A DNA stretch of 53,402 bases from the NCBI GenBank assembly GCA_040904785.1, contig JBBDSV010000012.1:1-53402 (forward strand), in the 5' to 3' direction. Both the position numbers and the translations under genes were made by a program. Positions 42,834 through 50,643 of the stretch are shown here, piece by piece. Numbering within the stretch: the stretch's first letter is position 1; each line of letters begins with the position of its first letter. The stretch is from JBBDSV01 sp040904785 (lineage in GTDB: Bacteria > Actinomycetota > Nitriliruptoria > Nitriliruptorales > Nitriliruptoraceae). The notes under the pieces are model-generated. The model was not told where the DNA came from, ran no database searches, and saw nothing but the letters and a program-made list of their open reading frames with translations.

Positions 42834-43931
42834 TCAGGCGATCAGGTCGAAGATGAAGCCGATGGCGATGATCCCGCTGGTGACGGTGGCGACGTAGATC
42901 GCGAGCAGGGGCAGTCGCATGACCCGTTTCAGGAGGATCATGGCGGGCAGCGACAGCGCGACGATGCTCATCATGAATGCCATGGCGGTGCCCAGGCCGA
43001 GACCCTTTGCGTAGACGGCCTCGACGAGTGGGACCACCCCGGCGACGTTGGCGTAGAGGGGGACGCCGATGAGGGTGGCGGCCGGGACCGACCAGGGGTT
43101 GTCAACGATCCCTGTGGTGATGAAGAAGTCTGCGGGGACCCACCCGTGGATGCTGGCACCGAGTGCGATGCCGACGAGGACGTAGATCCAGACGCTGCGG
43201 AGGATGTCGATCGTCTCGACCGTGGCGAACTCGACCCGGTCGGTGAGGCTGGGCTTGCCGCCGTCGATGCCGGTGGGGACCGAGATCTCGGTGACGAAGG
43301 GGTCGATCCAGCGCTCGAGACGAAGCCTGGACAGCAGCACGCCGGCCGTGATGGCCATCACCATGCCGGTCAACACGTACAGGGCCGCGATGCGCCACCC
43401 GACCATGCCCGCGAGCATGACGACACCGACCTCGTTGATCAGCGGGCTGGTGATCAGGAAGGTCAGTGTGATCCCGAGTGGCACGCCTGCCGCGACGAAG
43501 CCGATGAACAACGGCACGGAACTGCAGGAACAGAACGGGGTGATCGCACCGAAGGCCGCGGCGAGCAGGAACCCGACCGCGACGTGACGGCCGGCGATCA
43601 GGTCACGGACCCGTTCGGGCGGGACGGACGAGCGCGCGACGGAGATCACGAAGATCAGCCCGGCGATCAGCAGCATGATCTTTGTGGCGTCGTAGAAGAA
43701 GAAGTGGACGGCGCTTCCCGGCCGCGACGCGGAATCCAGCCCTGTCAGGTCGTAGACGACCACATCCCACAACCGCTCGTTCACCGCGTACAGCAGGGCC
43801 CATACGACGGCTGCGGCAACGAGGATGCCGACCAGTCGGCGGGTCGCGGGGTCGCGTGACGGTGGTGCCGCGTCGCGGTCCTGCCCGGTCGGGACGGGTT
43901 GGTTGCCGGTCCCCTGCTCCGTCGTCGTCAT
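42834..43931 (-). CDS. arsP: ArsP / DUF318-family permease
   Basis: A 365-residue membrane protein with about eight hydrophobic helices after a polar N-terminus. The family motif ITPFCSCSSVPLFIGFVAAGVPLG has the CSC(S)S cysteine cluster, and FLITSPLINEVGVVML and GVPLYANVAGVVPLVEA follow in the second half. Characterised ArsP members export trivalent organoarsenicals such as methylarsenite. Other family members sit beside thioredoxin-like genes with unknown substrates. It overlaps the upstream arsR by 4 bp (ATGA). Methylarsenite made by ArsM at 36275 would be a fitting substrate, an inference. Confidence 0.88.
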   Translation of the reverse strand: MTTTEQGTGNQPVPTGQDRDAAPPSRDPATRRLVGILVAAAVVWALLYAVNERLWDVVVYDLTGLDSASRPGSAVHFFFYDATKIMLLIAGLIFVISVARSSVPPERVRDLIAGRHVAVGFLLAAAFGAITPFCSCSSVPLFIGFVAAGVPLGITLTFLITSPLINEVGVVMLAGMVGWRIAALYVLTGMVMAITAGVLLSRLRLERWIDPFVTEISVPTGIDGGKPSLTDRVEFATVETIDILRSVWIYVLVGIALGASIHGWVPADFFITTGIVDNPWSVPAATLIGVPLYANVAGVVPLVEAVYAKGLGLGTAMAFMMSIVALSLPAMILLKRVMRLPLLAIYVATVTSGIIAIGFIFDLIA

Positions 43932-44302
43932 CTCGTCATCTCCGCATCCTCACGCTCACACGCCGTGCACGACGGATCGACCTGCTCTGCGGCCTCGACG
44001 GCAGGCAGCGCGGCCTGAAGCGCCGCGAACCCCTCAGGCTCGATGCAGTAGCGCACGCGTCGGCCGCGCCGGTTCGCGCGCACGAGGCCGGCGTCACGGA
44101 GCACCTTCAGGTGGAACGACAGCCGGTTGGTCGGGACGCCGAGCGCCACCTCAAGGTCGCAGTGGCAGCGGGCACCGTTGGCGGCCAGACTGTCCAACAC
44201 CGCCAGGCGGGTCGGGTCCGCGACGGCACGGAGCAACTCGAGGCGATCGTCGGTCCGGGGGCGGTCGGCCCGTAGGACCTCCGCATGCGATGTTCCAACC
44301 AT
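43928..44302 (-). CDS. ArsR/SmtB-family repressor of the arsP operon
   Basis: A 124-residue winged-helix repressor. The DNA-binding core is DLEVALGVPTNRLSFHLKVLRDAGLV with wing NRRGRRVRYCIEPEGF. The ARCHCDL site gives the CxC pair for As(III), and SCTACERED at the C-terminus has two further cysteines. It overlaps the arsP start (ATGA). Its own start codon lies exactly in the middle of a perfect 24-bp palindrome, and a -10-like TATGTT (44309-44314) would put the transcript start at the ATG, so a leaderless message is likely. Confidence 0.9.
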   Translation of the reverse strand: MVGTSHAEVLRADRPRTDDRLELLRAVADPTRLAVLDSLAANGARCHCDLEVALGVPTNRLSFHLKVLRDAGLVRANRRGRRVRYCIEPEGFAALQAALPAVEAAEQVDPSCTACEREDAEMTR

Positions 44303-44313
44303 GGTTGGAACAT
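44290..44313. promoter_or_regulatory. Perfect 24-bp palindrome on the arsR start codon, operator
   Basis: The half site ATGTTCCAACCA (44290-44301) is followed at once by its exact complement (to 44313). The arsR ATG occupies 44300-44302, the centre of symmetry. A bound dimer would block both the -10 region and the start codon. It is the most perfect dyad with no spacer in the window. Confidence 0.8.
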
Positions 44314-44489
44314 ATGCCCGCAGACACGCCCCGACCCGGGCCTAAAGGCCCGAAGTCGTCGACTGCCGGTGAAGAGGCGGGCTGTCGAACGACGATGCCT
44401 ATACCGTCGATCATCCTGAGCCACGAACGGAGACAGCCGACGACCGGTCTGATCGGCGCGCGGTCGGGCCAGACGGATCGAGGACCACC

Positions 44490-44828
44490 GTGAGCGAATA
44501 CCTACCCGAGCCGTACCTCGCGTTTCGCGACCGGTTCCCGGCGGTGGCGGAGGCGACAGACGCGGTGGGGCGCAGCCTGCAGGACGCAGGACCGCTGGAC
44601 GAGCGGACACAGCGCTTGGTCAAACTCGGCATCGCCGTTGGGGCCGAGGCAGAGGGCGCGGTGCGTTCCAACGTCCGCAAGGCTCTCGACGTGGGCGTAA
44701 CCGTCGAGGAGTTGCGTCACGCCGCAGTACTGGCCGTCACGACCGCCGGCTTCCCTACGGCGATCGCCGGCCTCGCGTGGGTCGATCAGGTCATCGAGGC
44801 GCAACGGACGACCACCAGCGAGGGATGA
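44490..44828 (+). CDS. Carboxymuconolactone decarboxylase-family protein without cysteines
   Basis: A 112-residue all-helical CMD/AhpD-like protein (LDERTQRLVKLGIAVGAEAEGAVRSNVRKALDVGVTVEEL, then HAAVLAVTTAGFPTAIAGLAWV). AhpD uses a CxxC in the segment that here reads EGAVRSN, so disulfide chemistry is not possible; catalysis by another mechanism or a binding role remains. The start is GTG 44490. It stands alone between the arsR palindrome and the second arsC. The ArsD protein at 52389 carries a CMD domain that does have CxxC. Confidence 0.82.
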   Translation: MSEYLPEPYLAFRDRFPAVAEATDAVGRSLQDAGPLDERTQRLVKLGIAVGAEAEGAVRSNVRKALDVGVTVEELRHAAVLAVTTAGFPTAIAGLAWVDQVIEAQRTTTSEG

Positions 44829-44856
44829 CCTCGGCGCACTGGGCGAAGGCTGGTGC

Positions 44857-45270
44857 TCAACCGCCGTTTGGTAGACCGAGTTCGCTCATCAGTCCCACGA
44901 CCCGCTCGCGGATCTCGTCCCGGATGGGACGGACGGCGTCGACGCCTTTCCCGGCGGGGTCCTCGAGTTCCCAGTCGAGGTAGCGCTTGCCGGGCAAGAC
45001 TGGGCAGGTATCTCCAGAGCCCATGGTGACGACCACGTCGGTGGCCTCGAGGGTCTCCTGGGTCCATGGCTTGGGTTGAGCACGGCCGAGGTCGATGCCG
45101 ACCTCGGCCATCGCCTCGACCGCGGCGGGGTTGACGTTCTCCGCTGGCTCCGAACCGGCCGACAGGACGTGGACACGGTCACCGGCGAGATGCGGGAGCC
45201 AGCCTGCGGCCATCTGCGAGCGCCCGGCGTTGTGGACGCAGAGGAACAAGACGGTAGGGGTCTGGGTCAC
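44857..45270 (-). CDS. Second arsenate reductase ArsC, LMW-PTP type
   Basis: A 137-residue paralog of the ArsC at 40796, about 80% identical by eye. The nucleophile and loop are kept (FLCVHNAGRSQMAAG). The resolving-cysteine motif reads TMGSGDTCPVLPG, so the first Cys (C85 in the other copy) is Ser here, while C89 remains. GTG 45270 has AGAAGGA 6 nt upstream. It lies downstream of a broken arsR-arsC fusion in the same direction, the same order as the intact locus, inverted. Its activity as a reductase could be changed by the Cys loss. Confidence 0.9.
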   Translation of the reverse strand: MTQTPTVLFLCVHNAGRSQMAAGWLPHLAGDRVHVLSAGSEPAENVNPAAVEAMAEVGIDLGRAQPKPWTQETLEATDVVVTMGSGDTCPVLPGKRYLDWELEDPAGKGVDAVRPIRDEIRERVVGLMSELGLPNGG

Positions 45271-45324
45271 GGCGTGTCCTTCTCTTGCGGCGGTGGTCAC
45301 GAGAAGGTGTGGGCGCGGCGCGGC

Positions 45325-45834
45325 TCAGGCGGCGGGGACCGCGCGGGCGAGACGGGCGACCCGCTCGGACAGTTGTGCGAATGCGAGGGCGAAGTCCCCC
45401 GGCCCGCCGTCGGCGGGATCCGGGATGGACCAGTGCAGCATCGGCGCGACGAAATCCAGCGTCGATTCGTGCGCGCGGTCGCACACCGAGACCACGAGGT
45501 CGGGTTCGACGTCGAGGTCGTCGTAGCGGCGGGGCTCCGCATCGGTCAGGTCGAGCCCGTGCTGGGTCGCGATCGCGATGGCGCCCGGGTGCACTCGCTC
45601 GGCCGGCTGGGTTCCCGCCGACAGCGCCGGCCGGCCGGTGCGCGCCTGTCACAGATGGGCGGCGAGCTGTGAGCAAGCGGAGTTGGCGGTGCAGACGAAG
45701 AGCACGTGATGCAGGTGTCCACCGAGCGGTGGGGGATCGGTGAGTCCCGCCAGCCGCTCGGGCCGAAGGCGGACGTAGCGCCGTCGCGCGTCACCCTGGG
45801 ACGGCCCCCGTTCGACCAGGCCGACGTCCTCGAG
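45325..45834 (-). pseudogene. Broken ArsR-ArsC fusion gene
   Basis: The minus strand reads LEDVGLVERGPSQGDARRRY, then VLFVCTANSACSQLAAHL, a TGA stop (45649-45651), then in the same frame RPALSAGTQPAERVHPGAIA and VVSVCDRAHESTLD to a stop at 45325. This is a close relative of the fusion at 39998, but the DNA-binding helix region is gone, the catalytic Arg of the CX5R loop is Cys, and the Trp of the intact protein (FLWHAYTG) is the stop. Three independent lesions show decay. It is the inverted counterpart of the intact gene. Confidence 0.85.
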
Positions 45835-45839
45835 CCTCC

Positions 45840-45935
45840 CGTCCCTTCGATGTCGGCCGGATCGCATTGCCGCTGATGATCTACTTCGCGGTGATGTTCG
45901 GTGTCTCCTTCGCGCTTGGCAGGCGGGTCGGTTTG
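45840..45935 (+). pseudogene. Fragment of an acr3 arsenite transporter gene
   Basis: About 32 codons read RPFDVGRIALPLMIYFAVM and continue into GVSFALGRRVGL, matching residues RPLDVGRIAVPLLVYFALM...GVSFVVGKRIGL of the ACR3 at 38757. Both ends are missing: it starts 6 nt from the broken arsR-arsC remnant and passes into a different reading. The adjacent remnants keep the divergent arrangement of the intact locus, with the middle deleted. Confidence 0.8.
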
Positions 45936-45953
45936 CTCGGAGGATGTCCCTCG

Positions 45954-46159
45954 ATGAGTCTGGCCTTCCGCATCTCCCGAGGCCGACTCGAAGTGCCGAA
46001 CTGCGTGCACCTGCTCCTGGCCCTCGGACTGCTCTACGTCGTTCTCATCGGCGTCGGAGGGCTAGAGGAAGGGACCCGACCGTTCGGCGAGGGGTTCCGA
46101 GACGCAGGTCCTGGCCAGTGTCGGCAATCCGCTTGCCGGCTCGTTCGCAGGTATCGCTC
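45954..46159 (+). pseudogene. Frameshifted N-terminal fragment of a Na/Pi-symporter-like gene
   Basis: From ATG 45954 (GGAGG at 45939-45943) the frame reads CVHLLLALGLLYVVLIGVGG and EEGTRPFGEGF, then a shift to the +1 frame gives LASVGNPLAGSFAGIALT (from 46111). The pattern of a leading helix followed by a VxNPxAGxxxGI segment is that of Na+/phosphate symporters, whose next QSSS motif would follow. The reading ends where the molybdoenzyme gene begins on the other strand. A truncated, frameshifted remnant is the best reading; the family call is moderate. Confidence 0.5.
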
Positions 46160-49100
46160 TCACACGGTCTCGAGCCGCACGTGGGTGTCGTAGAAACTGA
46201 CGCTGCCCCCGATCGGGTCGACCATGCAGGTGTTGGTGACCGTGGGGTCGGTCCACATTGCGGCGTTGGCGTGGATGCCCTTTCGTCGCCTCTGCTCACC
46301 CTTGATCACCGTGCCGTCGATGGTCACGTCATTCGCACCGGTCGCCCAGTGACCGAACCCGAGAGCGAAGCTGACCACACCTGGCCGAATACCCTGGGTG
46401 ATGATCACCTTGCCGACCATCGGTTGCACGTTGCCGGCGCCATGGTTCCACTCACCACGCGGGTTGGTTGCGCTGACGACACGGACGTCCTGGCCGTCTC
46501 CGAGACCGAGACGTTCGGCGTCGCGCGCGTTGATCAGGATCCCGTTCTCAGGCATCAGCGCCGACAGCCAAGGATCGGCGACCGTGCGGCTCTTGGTCTG
46601 CGAGATGACCCGGTGCGTGATGAGCTGCAGGTCGTAGCCGTCCCGGTAGGCGGAGGGTTCGGCACCGAGGTAGTCCTGGACCGGGACGTAGGTCGCGTAC
46701 CCGGGGTAGTGCCGACCGGTACCTGCATGAATCGTTTTCGCCGTCTTCTCCTGGTACAGGTTCAGCAGCTTGCCGTAGGGGTGCGCAACCCGGTCGCCGT
46801 CGTAGGCATCGACGTGGTCCTCGAAGCGCCCACCCCGGTTGAGGACGGTGACCACCTTGCGCCACACGTTCGTCCCGACGATGGCCTCCCAGCGTTCGGG
46901 GTCGAAGACGCTCCTTGGCAGGTGTTTTCTGGCGGCGAGGAAGACTTCCATTTCGCGGTCGTCGGCGTCTGCGACCGCGCCGGAGCCGTCGGGCTTCTCG
47001 CCGAAGGCGAGGTTGGCGACCTGCCGCAGGTAGAGGTCGTCGGGGTGGCGAAGGTCGAGGCCTTCACCGAACGCGTCCGCGCCGAAGCCTGGCAACTCGA
47101 GCCGTTCAGCGAGACCAAGGATCAGGGTCTCGAGACTGATCGGGTAGGTCTGTCCGAAGACGGTGGAGTCCTCCGGGATCGGCGCGATCACGGGCTGGCG
47201 GACGGGTTGGACCTTGTTTGGGATGTTCGGGTGGCTGCCCTGGAACTCCCAACGTTCGAGGAAGGTCAGGTCGGGGAAGATGTAGTCGGCATACATCGAG
47301 GTCGAGCCAATGAGGATGTCGCTGGCGATGAACAGCGGGAGCTTGTCGACGTCGGTGAGGACTTCGGTATTCGTGTGCCCGGCGGGCAAGGCGTAGGTGG
47401 GCGCCCCCATGTACAGGATGAGCGCCTTGACGGGATAGGGGTAGGCGTCGCCGATGGAGGGGATCGTCTCCTCGTAGATGTCGCTCGAGAGCGGATACCA
47501 GTTGCGCTTCGCGGGGTAGCCCTCGAACAGGGTCGACTTCTCGTAGTCCAGGCCGTGCCGGATCGAGCTCACGCCGAACGACGACGACTTCCCCGCCACC
47601 TTGGTGACGTCGAAGAGTTCACCTTTGCCCTTGCCCTTGGTGTCGTAGGTGTTCGCCGCGATGACCCCACCCTTGGCGTCGAAGTTGCCCAGCAGCATGT
47701 TGACGGTCATCCAGCCCAGCACGTTGTAGAACCCGTTCGTGTGCTGGCTGACGCCGCGATGGATGTCGACGGCGGCTGCTTTGCCGTGGCTGGTGAGCTC
47801 GTGGGCGATTTCGACGAGGTGATCGTCACGGACGCCCGCGAGTTCGGCCCACTCTGCAACCGTGTGTTCGTGTGACGTCTCGAGCAGGATCTGCAGGCCG
47901 CTCTTGACCCTGGTCCCATCCGGCAGGGTGGTGTCGACCAGCAGGTCGCCGAAAATGGGGGTCTCGACGTCGTTGATGTCGACCGGCATCGGCCGTCCGT
48001 CGACCATGACGAGGAAGAAGCGCTCCTCGTACTCTTTGGTCTCGCCGCTCTTGGGGTCGGCGAAGGGACGCTGCTCGGGCATCGCGAGCGGCTGGCCGTC
48101 CACGTCGATGTCGGCGGCTCGCACCAATGGCCCGGGCCCTTCGCCCGTGACCGAAACCAGCAGACTCGCGTTCGTCCAAGAGTTCTCCCCGCGTGCCGAA
48201 GCGGCTGCCGGGTTGGCGCAGGCGAGAAAGTCCGCGTCATAGCGACCCTCGTCGAGCATCCAACGGATGAAGCCCATCGCCAGCGCGCCGTCTCGGCCGG
48301 GTTGGACTGGGAGCCACCGCCATGCCTTGCTCGCAGCCGTGCTGAATCGGGGATCGGCGACCGCGATGCGCGTCCTGCCGTTGACCAGGTTGTCGGTCAA
48401 GCGAACCGTGCGGTTCGGGGGCCCGTAGTTGGCAGCGAAGACGTTGGCACCCACGAACAGGATGAACCGGCTGTTCTCCGTGTCGGCCTGCCAGTAGAAC
48501 TTCTTGCCCTCGGTGAACTCGCCGCCGATGTACTGCTCGCTGATGGCCTTGCACGTGAAGTACAGCGAACCCTGGCAGACGGTGGTGTGGCCGTGGGCGT
48601 TGACCGAACCGAAGCTTGCGGCGAAACGCTTGTACAGGTCACCGCGCCCGTCCTTGAGCCGGCCCCACGCGAGGACAAGCTGGTTGTTCCTGGGACCGAG
48701 GTCAGGATGCTCGGGATCGATCAGGACGTCGAGGTGGTCGGCGTGGACGCTGCGGAACTGCTCGACCAGTGCGGTCTTGGCCACCGGGTCCTCCTCGTCC
48801 CAGATGGCCTTGACGTCCGTCGCCATCGCCGAAGCGAGCTCCGGGTCGCGCAGCGCGAGTAGGGCGCGCAACCCTTCGACGTCGCGAGACTCCTCACCGT
48901 CGACGTCGGTGAACAGGCGGCCGCCTTCGACGATTTCCTCGATCGCCTGCTCGAAGCTGATCGCGGTCCAGCGGTTCTCGCCCCGCTTGCCAGCCCGCTT
49001 GAGGACCTTGCGGATCCGGTAGGGGTCGTACGCGGTCTGCAGCCCCGATTGCCCCTTCGGGCACAGAGCACCGTCGACAGGAGCGGCATCGTCGATCGTT

Positions 49101-49423
49101 GTGGCGTAGGGGAGGTGCGGAAGCATGGTCCAGGGGCTGAACGGATTGCCGTCGATCTTGGTCACGACTCCGTCCTGCAGCTTGGCGCGGATACCGCAGC
49201 CGGTGTTGCACTGCAGGCACGACGACAGGATGTGGTTGTCGGCCAGATCGAGTCCGTAAGGCGTGTCCGGTCGCGCACCGGACATGACGCCGGTCCCTGC
49301 GGCGGCCACTGCACGCCCCGCAGGACCGAGTGCAAGCCAACTACCCAGCATCGCGCCACCCGCGAGAAAACCGCGGCGGGAGACGTTCGTCGAGGCGGTC
49401 TCGGTCACGTCAGGCGACGACAT
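46160..49423 (-). CDS. Mo-bisMGD oxidoreductase catalytic subunit, tetrathionate/selenate/arsenate reductase type
   Basis: A 1087-residue Tat-exported molybdoenzyme of the DMSO reductase family. The twin-arginine signal is SRRGFLAGG (R16-R17). The [4Fe-4S] ligands are C69, C72, C76 and C121 (C-x2-C-x3-C-x44-CPKG). The long last spacer and SFGSVNAHGHTTVCQGS, where C283 is the likely Mo ligand, resemble TtrA (tetrathionate reductase) and selenate reductases more than ArrA or AioA. FILFVGANVFAANYG, DPRFSTAA, and HRGVSQHTNGFYN are cofactor-binding segments. It overlaps the NrfD-type gene by 14 bp; the FeS subunit precedes that. Substrate cannot be read from sequence; the arsenic gene neighbours and MobA suggest arsenate or a chalcogen oxyanion. 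Confidence 0.9.
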   Translation of the reverse strand: MSSPDVTETASTNVSRRGFLAGGAMLGSWLALGPAGRAVAAAGTGVMSGARPDTPYGLDLADNHILSSCLQCNTGCGIRAKLQDGVVTKIDGNPFSPWTMLPHLPYATTIDDAAPVDGALCPKGQSGLQTAYDPYRIRKVLKRAGKRGENRWTAISFEQAIEEIVEGGRLFTDVDGEESRDVEGLRALLALRDPELASAMATDVKAIWDEEDPVAKTALVEQFRSVHADHLDVLIDPEHPDLGPRNNQLVLAWGRLKDGRGDLYKRFAASFGSVNAHGHTTVCQGSLYFTCKAISEQYIGGEFTEGKKFYWQADTENSRFILFVGANVFAANYGPPNRTVRLTDNLVNGRTRIAVADPRFSTAASKAWRWLPVQPGRDGALAMGFIRWMLDEGRYDADFLACANPAAASARGENSWTNASLLVSVTGEGPGPLVRAADIDVDGQPLAMPEQRPFADPKSGETKEYEERFFLVMVDGRPMPVDINDVETPIFGDLLVDTTLPDGTRVKSGLQILLETSHEHTVAEWAELAGVRDDHLVEIAHELTSHGKAAAVDIHRGVSQHTNGFYNVLGWMTVNMLLGNFDAKGGVIAANTYDTKGKGKGELFDVTKVAGKSSSFGVSSIRHGLDYEKSTLFEGYPAKRNWYPLSSDIYEETIPSIGDAYPYPVKALILYMGAPTYALPAGHTNTEVLTDVDKLPLFIASDILIGSTSMYADYIFPDLTFLERWEFQGSHPNIPNKVQPVRQPVIAPIPEDSTVFGQTYPISLETLILGLAERLELPGFGADAFGEGLDLRHPDDLYLRQVANLAFGEKPDGSGAVADADDREMEVFLAARKHLPRSVFDPERWEAIVGTNVWRKVVTVLNRGGRFEDHVDAYDGDRVAHPYGKLLNLYQEKTAKTIHAGTGRHYPGYATYVPVQDYLGAEPSAYRDGYDLQLITHRVISQTKSRTVADPWLSALMPENGILINARDAERLGLGDGQDVRVVSATNPRGEWNHGAGNVQPMVGKVIITQGIRPGVVSFALGFGHWATGANDVTIDGTVIKGEQRRRKGIHANAAMWTDPTVTNTCMVDPIGGSVSFYDTHVRLETV

Positions 49424-50630
49424 CGGAGCTCCCCTTGCCGGTGAGTCGAGGTTCGAACGCGCGGCTGAGACGCCACCCGAGATACATGATTCCCATGGCC
49501 ATCGCGACGCAGAAGAACGCGACCAGGTACTCCATCAGCGTCGCCTGGTAGAGGTAGTCCAGGCGTGGGTGCACGAAAGCTTCCTGCAGACCCTCCAGCT
49601 CGGACACGGCCTGACCCGGGATCAACACGTTCAGGCGTGAGCTGACGAAGGCGACCGCGATCAGAGCGCCCGCGACCACCCAGGCCCGGGGACGCTGGGT
49701 GATCAGCAGCAGGAACGGCACGATGCCGCCGAGGACCACGTGAACCACCCAGAACACCCACCAGTAAGGGCCCGTGAGTACCAGAGACAACTCTGGAGAG
49801 CTGGCCCGCGGATTCCACAGGGCGATGGAGAACTCGGCGAACTCCAGCACGAAGTACACGGACAAGCCCACGAGCAGGATCACGCGTAGCAGTCGCAGCA
49901 CCGACAGGGCCTGCGCGCGTGCGTCGGCCCCCTCGACGTCGCCGATCACCGCCCGCACGAGCAACAGCGTGGCCGCGCCGGCCGTCATGGCGGAGACGAA
50001 CAGCAGGATCGGTAGCAGGGCGCTGTGCCAGTACGGCTTGGCGTCGACGACGCCGAAGAACGCACCGCTTTGGCTCGGGACCATCACGATGAGGAGGACG
50101 CCGAGCACCAAGAGCGGACGGAGCCACCCACGGTCTGGCCGGTAGCTGAGGAACCACACCAGGGCACAGACGGCGAGCAGCGCGAGGTACGTGAAGGTGT
50201 TGAACGCCATCATGCTGGTGAACGATGGCGTGAGCACGATCCGCCACGCGCGTTCCATGCGCCCAAGGTCCAGGCCTACGGCCAGCAGCGCCGGGGCAAT
50301 CGTCGCCACCACCAGCACGCACGCGATCCGCAGCGAGCGGGCCGTGTCGAGGCCCTCATGCCGGAACAGATAGCCGAGCGAGGACACTGCGAACGCACCC
50401 GCGGCGATGCCGACCCCGTGGAAGTAGATCGCGATCCACAGCCCCCACGGCACGTACGATCCGTAGCCGGCGGGCAGATGCCCGCCCACGAAGCGCATCG
50501 CCAGGCCCCCCAGGCCGAGAACGAGACTGACGACGAAGACCGCCCATAGGGCACGACGCCAGGGGACCAGGGAAGCGTCGGCGGGCTGCGGCGGTGAGGC
50601 CTCGGCCCGGTGCTCGGCAGCGATGCTCAT
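49410..50630 (-). CDS. NrfD/PsrC-type membrane subunit
   Basis: A 406-residue integral membrane protein with about nine hydrophobic helices that anchors the molybdoenzyme and exchanges electrons with quinones. The family pattern includes GLWIAIYFHGVGIAAGAFAVSS, TFTYLALLAVCALVWFL, and the C-terminal GPYWWVFWVVHVVLGGIVPF. It overlaps the catalytic subunit by 14 bp and follows the FeS subunit by 13 nt, giving the order FeS - NrfD - catalytic. No haem-binding histidine pattern is obvious. Together the three genes form a complete respiratory-type module. Confidence 0.92.
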   Translation of the reverse strand: MSIAAEHRAEASPPQPADASLVPWRRALWAVFVVSLVLGLGGLAMRFVGGHLPAGYGSYVPWGLWIAIYFHGVGIAAGAFAVSSLGYLFRHEGLDTARSLRIACVLVVATIAPALLAVGLDLGRMERAWRIVLTPSFTSMMAFNTFTYLALLAVCALVWFLSYRPDRGWLRPLLVLGVLLIVMVPSQSGAFFGVVDAKPYWHSALLPILLFVSAMTAGAATLLLVRAVIGDVEGADARAQALSVLRLLRVILLVGLSVYFVLEFAEFSIALWNPRASSPELSLVLTGPYWWVFWVVHVVLGGIVPFLLLITQRPRAWVVAGALIAVAFVSSRLNVLIPGQAVSELEGLQEAFVHPRLDYLYQATLMEYLVAFFCVAMAMGIMYLGWRLSRAFEPRLTGKGSSDVVA

Positions 50631-50643
50631 CGTGCGTGCTCCC

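Noticed and set aside
45649..45651. In-frame TGA of the arsR-arsC remnant as a selenocysteine codon, since selA/selB are present
   Set aside because: The codon aligns with a Trp of the intact homolog, the CX5R Arg is also lost and the N-terminal domain is missing. A nonsense mutation in a pseudogene is simpler.
45546..46010. 154-codon open frame spanning the broken gene patch
   Set aside because: It has no domain and crosses the remnants of acr3 and arsR-arsC in another frame.
46160..49423. Arsenite oxidase (AioA) or classic ArrA
   Set aside because: AioA lacks this [4Fe-4S] set and Tat arrangement, and its small Rieske partner is absent; ArrA normally has a shorter spacing to the fourth cluster Cys. 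The TtrA-like pattern and NrfD partner fit better.
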